Shown here: positions 1 through 9,200 of the stretch, one piece after another
Layout of the letters: every line of letters begins with the position of its first letter
Numbering within the stretch: the first letter of the stretch is position 1
From: Bacteroidales bacterium UBA3824
GTDB taxonomy: Bacteria > Bacteroidota > Bacteroidia > Bacteroidales > UBA3824
Assembly (NCBI GenBank): GCA_002393195.1
Contig: DGIK01000044.1
Coordinates: 1-14,812, forward strand
DNA: 14,812 nucleotides
Reading direction: 5' to 3'
The notes under the pieces: generated by a model
The model's database searches: none
What the model saw: the letters and a program-made list of their open reading frames with translations, nothing else
What the model was told of the DNA's origin: nothing
Made by a program: the position numbers and the translations under genes

Positions 1-1032
1 TACAAGATAATGCTCCCGGGCGACTACATCGCCATGAAACTCACCGGGAAAATCAATACCACAATGAGCGGCCTTTCCGAAGGCATGTTTTGGGACTTCA
101 AGGAAAAGAAAGTAGCAAAATTCCTCCTCGATTACTACGGATTCGACGAGAGCCTGCTGCCCGAAATCGTTCCCACATTCTCGGTACAAGGCGAACTCAG
201 CTCAGAAGCCGCCAAGGAACTCGGCCTCGTGCCCGGCATTCCTATCAGCTACCGCGCCGGCGACCAGCCAAACAATGCTCTCTCTCTCAACGTCCTCAAT
301 CCGGGCGAAATCGCTGCCACAGGCGGCACGTCGGGCGTTGTATATGGCATCTCCGAAGAAGTTAAATACGACCCGCTTTCAAGGGTAAATACTTTTGCAC
401 ACGTCAACCACACAAACGACCTCAACCGCCTCGGCATCCTCCTCTGTATCAACGGTACAGGCATCCTCAATTCTTGGCTCAATAAGCAGGTGGGCGGCGG
501 TCTCGTTAAATACTCCGAAATGGACAGGATTGCTGCCGAAGTACCTATCGGTTCCGAAGGCCTCAGCATTATGCCGTTTGGCAACGGTGCGGAGCGCGTA
601 CTCGAAAACCAAAACCCGGGCGCGGCTGTAATGAACCTCAATTTCAATATCCACAAGGCGGCTCACATGTACCGCGCAGGTCAGGAAGGCATTGCATTCG
701 CATTCAAGTACGGCATGGACATCATGAAATCCATCGGCATCGATTGCAAGGTAATCCGCGCAGGCAAGGCCAACATGTTTTTCTCGTCGGTATTCCGCGA
801 GACACTCGCCACCACCACCGGCGCAGCGATAGAACTCTTCAATACCGACGGCTCTGTGGGTGCGGCTCGCGGTGCAGGTCTTGGCGCAGGCATCTACAAG
901 GACGCTACCGAGGCTTTCTCAACACTCAAGAAAGTGGAGGTTACCGAACCCGACACCAAAAACCAGCAGCAGTACGACGACGCCTACGGCGCATGGAAGG
1001 AGTACCTCGAAACCATCATCGCAAAGAAATAG
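1..1032 (+). CDS. xylB: Xylulokinase, C-terminal part (5' end outside window)
   Basis: This enzyme phosphorylates D-xylulose with ATP to xylulose 5-phosphate, the step after xylose isomerase, in the cytoplasm. The reading frame is open from base 1, so the gene starts to the left; about 343 residues of an expected roughly 490-500 are present. The FGGY-kinase features visible are the catalytic aspartate in AGDQPNNA (codon 262-264, equivalent to Asp233 of the E. coli enzyme), the phosphate-loop-like ATGGTSGVVYG, and the C-terminal GSVGAARGAGLGAG motif. The adenine-binding stretch reads VIRAGKANMF rather than the GGGA-type motif of enterobacterial enzymes; I believe this is usual in Bacteroidetes. 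The gene lies 43 bp before xylA with no terminator between them, and xylB-xylA adjacency is common in Bacteroides, so co-transcription is likely. The family is certain; the sugar specificity rests mainly on the neighbour. Confidence 0.93.
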   Translation, partial: YKIMLPGDYIAMKLTGKINTTMSGLSEGMFWDFKEKKVAKFLLDYYGFDESLLPEIVPTFSVQGELSSEAAKELGLVPGIPISYRAGDQPNNALSLNVLNPGEIAATGGTSGVVYGISEEVKYDPLSRVNTFAHVNHTNDLNRLGILLCINGTGILNSWLNKQVGGGLVKYSEMDRIAAEVPIGSEGLSIMPFGNGAERVLENQNPGAAVMNLNFNIHKAAHMYRAGQEGIAFAFKYGMDIMKSIGIDCKVIRAGKANMFFSSVFRETLATTTGAAIELFNTDGSVGAARGAGLGAGIYKDATEAFSTLKKVEVTEPDTKNQQQYDDAYGAWKEYLETIIAKK

Positions 1033-1075
1033 CAATTAACTACTAATAAAAATTACAACAAATTACACATCAAAA

Positions 1076-2392
1076 ATGGCAAAAGAATATTTCAAAAACA
1101 TTGGCAAAATCAAATTCGAAGGCAAGGATTCTACCAATCCTATGGCTTTCCACTACTATGACGAGAACAAGGTCGTAATGGGCAAGACCATGAAAGAATG
1201 GCTCCGTTTCGCAATGGCATGGTGGCACACCCTCTGCGCAGAAGGCGGCGACCAGTTTGGCGGCGGCACAAAGAAGTTCCCCTGGAACGAAGGCGCAGAC
1301 GCTGTAACAATCGCTAAGCAGAAGGCTGACGCTGGTTTTGAAATCATGCAGAAGCTCGGCATTCCTTACTTCTGCTTCCATGACGTGGACCTCGTATCGG
1401 AAGGCGCATCGGTAGAAGAATACGAAGCCAACATGAAGGCCATCGTTGCCTACCTCAAGGAGAAGATGAAGGAAACCGGCATCAAGTTGCTCTGGAGCAC
1501 CGCCAACGTATTCGGCAACGGCCGCTACATGAACGGCGCATCTACCAACCCCGATTTCGACGTTGTTGCTCGCGCTATCGTCCAGATTAAGAATGCAATC
1601 GACGCCGGCATCGAACTCGGCGCAGAAAACTACGTATTCTGGGGCGGTCGCGAAGGCTACATGAGCCTCCTCAATACCGACCAGAAGCGTGAGAAAGAGC
1701 ACATGGCCACAATGCTCGGCATGGCTCGCGACTACGCTCGCAAAAAAGGTTTCAAGGGCACATTCCTCATCGAGCCCAAGCCGATGGAGCCCTCTAAGCA
1801 TCAGTACGACGTTGATACCGAGACTGTAATCGGCTTCCTCCGCGCTCACGGCCTCGACAAGGACTTCAAGGTAAACATCGAGGTAAACCACGCCACACTC
1901 GCCGGCCACACATTCGAGCACGAACTCGCAGTGGCTGTTGATAATGGTATGCTCGGTTCTATCGACGCAAACCGTGGCGACTACCAGAACGGCTGGGATA
2001 CCGACCAGTTCCCCATCGACCAGTACGAACTCACCCAGGCTTGGATGGAAATCATCCGTGGCGGCGGCCTCGGCACCGGCGGCACCAACTTCGACGCCAA
2101 GACCCGTCGTAACTCCACCGACCTCGACGACATTTTCATCGCACACATCGCTGGTATGGACGCAATGGCTCGCGCTCTCGAAAACGCTGCCAACCTCCTC
2201 GAAAAGTCGCCTTACAAGAAGATGAAGGCAGAGCGTTACGCTTCATTCGACAAGGGCATGGGCAAGGACTTCGAAGACGGCAAGCTCACATTCGAGCAGG
2301 TTTACGAGTACGGCAAGAAGGTAGGCGAACCCAAGCAGACCTCCGGCAAGCAGGAACTCTACGAAGCCATCGTTGCAATGTACGCTAAATAA
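1076..2392 (+). CDS. xylA: Xylose isomerase, class II
   Basis: This enzyme interconverts D-xylose and D-xylulose, feeding the xylulokinase encoded just upstream. The protein has 438 residues, the usual length of class II enzymes, which carry an N-terminal extension. Catalytic His102 and Asp105 lie in FHDVDL. The metal ligands are all in place: Glu233 with Lys235 in LIEPKP, Glu269 and His272 in IEVNHATL, Asp297 in GSIDANRGD, Asp308 and Asp310 in WDTDQFP, and Asp340. The start ATG follows an A-rich leader with no Shine-Dalgarno, normal for this phylum. Codon use is strongly biased (GGC, CTC, AAG, CGC), which fits high expression. No promoter was seen in the 43 bp before it, so it is probably read from upstream of xylB. 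A strong terminator follows. Confidence 0.98.
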   Translation: MAKEYFKNIGKIKFEGKDSTNPMAFHYYDENKVVMGKTMKEWLRFAMAWWHTLCAEGGDQFGGGTKKFPWNEGADAVTIAKQKADAGFEIMQKLGIPYFCFHDVDLVSEGASVEEYEANMKAIVAYLKEKMKETGIKLLWSTANVFGNGRYMNGASTNPDFDVVARAIVQIKNAIDAGIELGAENYVFWGGREGYMSLLNTDQKREKEHMATMLGMARDYARKKGFKGTFLIEPKPMEPSKHQYDVDTETVIGFLRAHGLDKDFKVNIEVNHATLAGHTFEHELAVAVDNGMLGSIDANRGDYQNGWDTDQFPIDQYELTQAWMEIIRGGGLGTGGTNFDAKTRRNSTDLDDIFIAHIAGMDAMARALENAANLLEKSPYKKMKAERYASFDKGMGKDFEDGKLTFEQVYEYGKKVGEPKQTSGKQELYEAIVAMYAK

Positions 2393-2426
2393 TCTCTGAC
2401 GTACATTAACGCAAATCAAAAAATCC

Positions 2427-2471
2427 ATCCCCGGCAGCAAAAAATTAGTTTGCTACCGGGGATTTTTTTTT
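2427..2471 (+). terminator. Intrinsic terminator of xylBA
   Basis: A 15-bp stem with one internal mismatch (arms 2427-2441 and 2449-2463) encloses a 7-nt loop. It is followed directly by nine T residues at 2463-2471. It lies 34 bp after the xylA stop and separates the xylose genes from the CHAT operon. Confidence 0.93.
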
Positions 2472-2489
2472 ATAGAATTGACATCAAGA

Positions 2490-2519
2490 TTAGTTAAAAA
2501 ACCTAAAAAATTAATTTTG
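2490..2519 (+). promoter_or_regulatory. Bacteroidetes-type promoter for the CHAT operon
   Basis: TAATTTTG at 2512-2519 matches the -7 consensus TAnnTTTG. TTA at 2490-2492 sits 19 bp upstream, one base off the -33 TTG. The spacing equals that of the two clearer promoters at 10911 and 13103. Transcription would start near 2525 and give a leader of about 50 nt before the ATG at 2577. Confidence 0.6.
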
Positions 2520-2576
2520 CGGTTTGGAGAATAATTCATAATTTTATGCGCTGTTACACAAACTAAAATTACCACT

Positions 2577-5048
2577 ATGAAAACATTGAGAATCACATAC
2601 TTGATAGTATTTTTGATGCTGCCGTATTGCCTGCTGGCGCAATCGCCGTTCACCAAATACTTCAACGAGGCTCAGAAGGCGGAGCGCAACGGTTTTAGCG
2701 CGAAGGCTGCTGAAAATTACCTGAAGGCAGAACGCTACGCAAAAAAATCATTTGAGAAAAACCGTGTATGGAAGGCTCTCGCAGACAATTACAAACGACA
2801 GTCTGACTACACTCACGCCATCGACTACTACACCAAGCTCCTCACGGTATATAACGACGACAACCGCAAGCGAGTGCTCCTCAACCTCAGCGACCTTTGG
2901 CTGCTCACGGGACAATACCGCAAGGTGATTGACAACCTCAAAGACATGCAGGACGCCCCCGACGAATCCGTGCGCCTCACCAACCTATCTGCGGCTTACA
3001 CAAAACTTGAAAAATATGACGACGCGCTCCGGCTACTCAATGATGTGCTTGCCAACCCTCATTCGCGTTCCTATAACATTGCCCTCCAAAACAAGGGCTA
3101 CATCCTCTGGGCGCAGAGCCGTTTGCAAATGGCTGATTCTGTGCTTAATAAAGTCGTTGCCAACTTCCCCGATTCCGACGCCACACGCTACATCTGTCTT
3201 GGCAACTTGGCAAAAGTGCAGGCGGAGCTCAAGAAATTTGACGACGCCATCCGCAACATCGACGCCGCCCTCGAATGGCAAAAACGCAACCTCGGCGAAA
3301 AACATCTCGACTACGTGATTTCGCTCCGCAAAAAGGCGGAAATCCTGCTCGCTTCGGGCAAAACCGGCGATGCCACACGGCAGTTCAAGGAATATTTTTA
3401 CAAGGAGCGCGATTACATAGCCAACAATTTTGCTTTTATGTCGGAAAACGAAAGGCTCAATTTCTGGTACTCGCAAAAGCCACTCGTGGACGAATGTTTT
3501 GCATTGGAAATCAACGACCCCGACTTCCTATTTGACGTGGCGGTATTCTCAAAATCGGTGCTGACCCTCTCTAACGAAAACTTTGCGGCGGCGGCATTTT
3601 CGGACAAGAATCTCAAGAAAATTTACTCCGACATCATCGCCCTCAAATCTGACCTGATAGTGGCAAAACCCGCAGAACGCAACAAAATCCAGTCACAAAT
3701 CGACGCCTTGGAAAAAAAGTTTGCCGCACAGAATCCCAAGTACAAAAAATTCATCGCCGACCTCAAGATAGACCGCAACAGGGTAGCTCAATCGCTTAAA
3801 AGCCCCAATGACGTGGTTGTGGAGTTCATCTATTACAAGAAAGTGGATGAAATGCGCTACGCCGCCCTCGTGCTCAGGAAAGACAAGCCGGTACTCTTCA
3901 TCCCGTTGTTCAATCAGTCAGGCATCGAGGATTACAAAATCAATGGCCTAAGCGTCAATATGCGCATCAATTCGTCACGAGCCTCATTCAAAAACGGACT
4001 ATTTGCCGACACCCTGCTCGCCGAAAAGATTTGGAAACGCATAGTGGACAATGTGCCTGTCAATAGCAACCTGTATTTTGTGCCGGACGGCATTTTCTAC
4101 AACCTCGGCATCGAATACATGTGTTTTTGGCGTCCCGACCTGCGCATCTTCAGGCTCACATCGTCGGCGGTAATCACCAAGAGCGAAACCCGCAAGCCCA
4201 AGACCGCACTCGTGGCGGGTGGTTTTGATTATAACGACGCCTCCTCCGTAGCCATCGTGCCAGATTCGATGCCCGACAGGACAGGAAGCCGTTTCTTCAA
4301 TTCCAAAGGCATTCACAGCAATTGGAAAAACCTCCTCAGCTCAACAGCCGAAGTGGATTCGGTGGCAAAGGTGTTGCAGTCGTCAGGCATAGAGGTAATC
4401 AAAATCACCGACAACCAAGGCTCGGAAGACCAATTGAAAAAGCACATCAGCGACGCCGAAATCATCCTGCTCTCCACGCACGGATATTTTTTCAGTTCGC
4501 CCGCCGTCAATAACGATTACGGCATGGCAGACAGCTTCTCCGCCGATTCTTCTATGACAGCCTGCGGACTTGTATTTTCAGGTGTCAACAAGACCGCGCT
4601 CGACAGCCCCGAAAACCGATACATCGACGACGGCTGCCTCACCGGATTTGAAATAAGCACCCTCGACCTCTCCAACAACGACCTCATCGTGCTCTCGGCA
4701 TGCAGCACAGGACTCGGCGAAGTGTCGCTCACCGGCACATCAGGCATCGTAAGGGGACTCAAAAAAGCGGGCGCACACTCGGCGATAGTATCATTGTGGG
4801 AAGTCAACGACGCCGCCACAAGGCTCCTGATGACATACTTTTTTGACTTTCTCAACCAAGGGATGTCGAAGCACGAGGCATTCTGCGCCGCCCGCGAAAA
4901 ACTCCGCAATTTTGACGGCAAGGTTACAATTACGGTGCAGGAATATTCGCAGACCCGCATGGCAAACGTCCCTGTGGAGAAGGAATTTAAGCCCGATTTC
5001 AGCAACCCATACTATTGGGCACCATTTGTTTTGATTGATGGATTATAA
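2577..5048 (+). CDS. Exported TPR-CHAT family cysteine protease homologue (CHAT1)
   Basis: This 823-residue protein is a predicted clan CD (caspase-like) peptidase of the CHAT family. Residues 1-22 form a Sec signal peptide (hydrophobic core 8-20, ending LLAQ). About seven TPR-like helix pairs follow at residues 27-275, diverged and irregular. A conserved linker with NERLNFW (291-297) leads through a partly helical region to the CHAT domain at roughly 410-823. The dyad is present: His635 in STHGY and Cys709 in LSACSTGLGE. The protein ends in the family-typical WAPFVLIDG. Relative to CHAT2 it has about 28 extra residues just before this end. It is the first gene after a terminator and a promoter, and 21 bp before the next gene. 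It is probably periplasmic or surface-exposed because no membrane segment follows the signal peptide. The substrate is unknown; proteolysis is inferred from the dyad. Confidence 0.88.
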   Translation: MKTLRITYLIVFLMLPYCLLAQSPFTKYFNEAQKAERNGFSAKAAENYLKAERYAKKSFEKNRVWKALADNYKRQSDYTHAIDYYTKLLTVYNDDNRKRVLLNLSDLWLLTGQYRKVIDNLKDMQDAPDESVRLTNLSAAYTKLEKYDDALRLLNDVLANPHSRSYNIALQNKGYILWAQSRLQMADSVLNKVVANFPDSDATRYICLGNLAKVQAELKKFDDAIRNIDAALEWQKRNLGEKHLDYVISLRKKAEILLASGKTGDATRQFKEYFYKERDYIANNFAFMSENERLNFWYSQKPLVDECFALEINDPDFLFDVAVFSKSVLTLSNENFAAAAFSDKNLKKIYSDIIALKSDLIVAKPAERNKIQSQIDALEKKFAAQNPKYKKFIADLKIDRNRVAQSLKSPNDVVVEFIYYKKVDEMRYAALVLRKDKPVLFIPLFNQSGIEDYKINGLSVNMRINSSRASFKNGLFADTLLAEKIWKRIVDNVPVNSNLYFVPDGIFYNLGIEYMCFWRPDLRIFRLTSSAVITKSETRKPKTALVAGGFDYNDASSVAIVPDSMPDRTGSRFFNSKGIHSNWKNLLSSTAEVDSVAKVLQSSGIEVIKITDNQGSEDQLKKHISDAEIILLSTHGYFFSSPAVNNDYGMADSFSADSSMTACGLVFSGVNKTALDSPENRYIDDGCLTGFEISTLDLSNNDLIVLSACSTGLGEVSLTGTSGIVRGLKKAGAHSAIVSLWEVNDAATRLLMTYFFDFLNQGMSKHEAFCAAREKLRNFDGKVTITVQEYSQTRMANVPVEKEFKPDFSNPYYWAPFVLIDGL

Positions 5049-5069
5049 ACTATTAATAACTACTTAATT

Positions 5070-6278
5070 ATGAAACAGGTTCTAACATTGATTGTTTTGT
5101 TTTTTAGCCTGCAAGCATTTGCGCAGGACGACGAGGATATCAGCTTCAAGCCCGTCAACGTTGTCAAATACGACGTGAGCGTATTGTCCGACAATGGCGT
5201 AGCCAAAAAAATCACCTCTCAGTGGGAGCTACAGGCTGAGGCTCTGTCAGAAGGCACTCGAGGTGGATTCTTCGACGGGCTTTTTGCCGCCACCAAGACC
5301 GCTGCAATGGCAACGGGCGGACAAGGCGCGTCGGCTCTCGCGTCGGTAACGTTCACCACCATCGTCAATGCCATCAAAGGCAGAAAGGAGGAATGGAAAA
5401 AAGCGGTTGACAAGGAAAACACATACGAGAAAAAAATCGTCATGCTCGAAAACATCGACGACTTCTATTCCACGGTGTCGGATGCCGGAGCATTGGATCC
5501 GTCGGGCATGAGTTTCAATGGTTTTGCTTGCTTCCAACAGCGAGGCGGCGACACCGTATTCTACATCGCCTGTCACCTCGACACTTCCGATTATGCAATC
5601 GGCAGAATCCTCAAGCACTCCAAATTCCAATTGCAACTCGATACTCTGGTGTTCAATCCGTTGCTCTGCAACCTTCCTAACGACAATACACGCGCTTTTT
5701 CGGAGCGCAACAAATTTTCGTTTAAGGAGCGCGGCACGCTGTTTTTCACCATTGATATGGACATCACGTCTTCGTGGATCAATCAGGCTGTGCAGGTTCA
5801 TAACGATGTCAAGTTAGGCAGTTTTGCCATCCGCGTACCAATCACCGAAAATAGTCTTGATGCCGACGGCATTTTCAGGTATGCGTTGGGCAGGGAAGAC
5901 AACAAGGTGGATTGTTCCGTAATAGGCGACTGCTTCATCGTGCCGCGCTCCTACATCGGTGTCCGCGACGAAAACGGCAACTATCACGACGCCTGGGGTA
6001 CTGGACAGTACAAGGTTACAATGGTAATCAAGGAGACCTGCGGCATATCCGACGATTTTCAAAAGCATTGGAAGGCAGATTGGAAAAAGCGTCCGAAGCC
6101 CTCTACACTCACCCACTCTATCGCAACAGGCATCAAGGAGACCCTCACCAAAAATTCGTCCACGTGGGTTTGCTCCATCACGGAAGCACCTGTTGCATAC
6201 ACCAAACAGCAAATTACACAGGCTCTGGGCGGCACGCAGACCACGCTCAAATCTACACCCAAGACCCCAAACAAATAG
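5070..6278 (+). CDS. Secreted protein of unknown function between two CHAT genes
   Basis: I do not recognise this 402-residue protein. Residues 1-19 form a signal peptide (charged start, hydrophobic core, ending AFAQ). Residues 65-102 are an unusually Ala/Gly/Thr-rich, mostly apolar stretch with only Asp69 and Lys76 charged. It is followed by a highly charged helix-like segment (103-123, KGRKEEWKK onward). The rest (about 140-330) looks beta-rich and contains seven cysteines (154, 168, 200, 282, 288, 324, 368). The C-terminal tail is Thr/Lys/Pro-rich and probably disordered. It lies 21 bp after CHAT1 and 6 bp before CHAT2, so the three are almost surely one transcript. Position makes it a candidate substrate or partner of the CHAT proteins. 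The apolar segment could enter a membrane, but it could equally be a buried helix. Function is not assigned. Confidence 0.8.
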   Translation: MKQVLTLIVLFFSLQAFAQDDEDISFKPVNVVKYDVSVLSDNGVAKKITSQWELQAEALSEGTRGGFFDGLFAATKTAAMATGGQGASALASVTFTTIVNAIKGRKEEWKKAVDKENTYEKKIVMLENIDDFYSTVSDAGALDPSGMSFNGFACFQQRGGDTVFYIACHLDTSDYAIGRILKHSKFQLQLDTLVFNPLLCNLPNDNTRAFSERNKFSFKERGTLFFTIDMDITSSWINQAVQVHNDVKLGSFAIRVPITENSLDADGIFRYALGREDNKVDCSVIGDCFIVPRSYIGVRDENGNYHDAWGTGQYKVTMVIKETCGISDDFQKHWKADWKKRPKPSTLTHSIATGIKETLTKNSSTWVCSITEAPVAYTKQQITQALGGTQTTLKSTPKTPNK

Positions 6279-6284
6279 ACTGAT

Positions 6285-9200
6285 ATGAAACAACTATTGC
6301 TGACGCTGGCGTTGACGATGCCAATAATCGCCATTGCCCAAAGTCCCGAGGCGGACAATCTATACAACAAAGGAGTGGAACTCTACAACGCCGAACAATA
6401 CGAGCAGGCGGTGAAGTATTTTGTACAGAGCGACTCCCTCGAAAAAGCACAGCTCGACCCTTCGTCGCAATTGTATTACCGCTCCGAACTCGCTCTTGCC
6501 TCTGCATACGGCAATATCGCCGTGGATCATTACAACAACGGCAATTACAACGAGGCACTCCGTCTCGGCACCATCGTGGCTGACACCCAGAAAAAAGCTC
6601 TTGGCGAACAGCACCCCGACTACGCAATGACATTGGACAACCTCGCGCTGTTCAACGCTGCCAGCGGCAAACTCGACGACGCCATCCTGCTCGAAAAAAA
6701 GGCGTTGGAAATCAGGAAACAAGCCCTCGGCGAACAACATGCCGACTACGCATCGTCGCTCAGCAACCTTGCCGACTTTTATTCCGGCAAAGGCAATTTT
6801 AACGAGGCGTTCAGTTATGGCAACAAGGCTCTCGATATCCGCAAAAACACACTCGGCGAGCAGCATCCCGACTATGCGCAGTCGCTCAACAACCTTGCCA
6901 CATACAATTATTACATAGGCAATTACGACGAGGCGATAAGGCTCGGCAACCTTGCGCTTGATATTTGGCGGCAAGTGCTTGGCGAGGCTCATCCGTATTA
7001 CGCGCAGTCGCTTGGCAACCTCGCCGACTACAATTCCAAGATTGGCAATTACAACGAGGCAATCAAACTCGCCACCAAGACCACGCAGATTTTCAAGCAG
7101 GCGTTAGGCGAAGGGCATCCCACATACGCAAAGTCGCTCAACAACCTTGCGTCATACTATTATTATGTGGGCAAATATTCCCAAGCGATACAGTTTGGCA
7201 CTACCGCAATGCAAATACAGAAACAAGTGCTTGGCGAAAACCATCCCGAATATGCTCAAACTCTCAATAGCCTTGCCGAATACAATTCAAAAATCGGCAA
7301 GTACAACGAAGCCATCAGCCTCGGCAATCAGGCCACCGAAATCATCAGGGCGGCTTATGGCGAACAGCATCCCGATTATGCACAGATGCTCAGCAATTTT
7401 GCGGGGTACAATGCCGAGATGGGCAATTATGCGCAAGCCATTTCGTCAAGCAAAAAAGCCACCGACGTTCTCCGCCGCGCACTTGGCGATGGACACTCAG
7501 ACTATGCCAAAGCGTTGATTAACCTTGCCGGGCATTACTCCAAAATGGGCGACTACTCCGAAGCTATCAAGATTGGCGAACAAGCCACCGAAATCATCCG
7601 AAATGCCTTTGGCGACAAGCATCCTGAATACGCATTAGCCATCGACAACCTTGCCAATTACAATTTTCAGGCGGGCAACACCACCAAGGCCATCGAACTG
7701 AGCACGTTGGCAATGAACATAAAGAAACAGGCTCTCGGTGCCAACCATCCCGACTACGCCACATCGCTCAACAATCTCGCATCGTACCACGCCGCCAACG
7801 CCAACTTCAACGACGCCATCAAGCTGCAAAACTCAGCAATCGCCATCCGAAGCAAGGCTCTCGGCACCAAGCACCCAGATTATGCGACATCAATCGCCAA
7901 CCTCGCGTCATATTATTCGGCTATCGGCAATTACAACGAGGCGATACGACTGGGCAAGACCGCATTGGACATCCGCAAAAACACACTCGGCGAGCAGCAT
8001 CCCGACTACGCCAAATCGCTCCTCAGCCTTGCCGACTTCAATTCTAAATCCGGCAACAAGGATGAGGCTGTAAGGCTCGTAACCCTCGCAATGGAAATCG
8101 ACAGAAACAGCCTTGGCGACAATCACCCCGCATACGCCGCATCGCTCAGCAATCTCGCCGTCTATTATTCGGAAATGGGCAACTACAAGGAGGCAATAAG
8201 GCTCGCGTCCATCGCTATGCAGATAGACGAATACAATGTTGGCTCCAACCACCCCGACTTTGCAGCCTCTATGAGCAACCTCGCCGTATATTATTCCAGC
8301 GACGGCAATTACAAAGAGGCGATAAGGCTCGAGACCGCCGCCGCAGAAATCCGCCGCAAAACCCTCGGCGAAGACCACCCGCATTACGCTCGCTCCATCA
8401 ACAACCTCGCCGCCTACAATCTCTATATCGGCAATTACGAAGCTGCATCTCAGCAATTGAACATCAGGTACAATCTCACCAACACTTACGTACTGAAGAA
8501 TTTTTCGACGATGACTGCACAGGAGCGCACCAACTTCTGGAACATCCATTCGGTATTTTTCAGTAATACGTTGCCATTGGCAGCCTACAAGCATCCAAAC
8601 CCGACATCCAATATGCTCGCGTACAACGGACAATTGTTTTCAAAAGGTCTGCTCCTGAACGCCGAACTCGAAATCCAAAAACTCATAGAGAAAAGTGGCG
8701 ACAAAAATTTTGCCGACAAGTGGAACAAGATTCGCAGCGACCGCGCCACGCTCGACAACCTCTACCAACAGCCAACGGGGAAAAGGCTCATCAACGCCGA
8801 TTCGCTCGCAGCAGTAATCGAGCGCGAGGAAAAAGAGCTTGTGGAATCGTCCAAGGAGCTCGGCGACTACACCCGCGACCTCTCCATCAATTGGCAAGAC
8901 ATACAATCGAAACTCACAGACACAGACGTAGCCATAGAATTTGCCAATTTTGTGGACGAAGACAAGTTGGTGTACGTTGCCATTGTGCTCAAGAAAGGTA
9001 TGGAGGCTCCCGAACTCGTAAAAATTTCTACGCGGACCACCGATTCCACTGCATATTACACAAACTCCGACCTTTACAACGGAATCTGGCAACCGTTGCA
9101 AAAATACATTACAGGCGTTAAGAACGTCTATTTTGCGCCGAGCGGCAAACTTCACAGCATCGCCATCGAATACCTGCCCGACGACAGCGGCGAAATCTTC

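Noticed and set aside
1070..2146. 358-codon open frame on the - strand opposite xylA
   Set aside because: xylA is a certain gene with a full set of active-site residues. The antisense frame is a by-product of its strongly biased codons.
5070..6278. Gasdermin homologue as the partner of the CHAT proteins
   Set aside because: The protein has a signal peptide and no recognisable gasdermin N-terminal pattern. Only its position and apolar segment suggest a membrane role.
7908..8633. 241-codon open frame on the - strand opposite the TPR array
   Set aside because: It repeats with the 126-bp period of the TPR units and has no features of its own.
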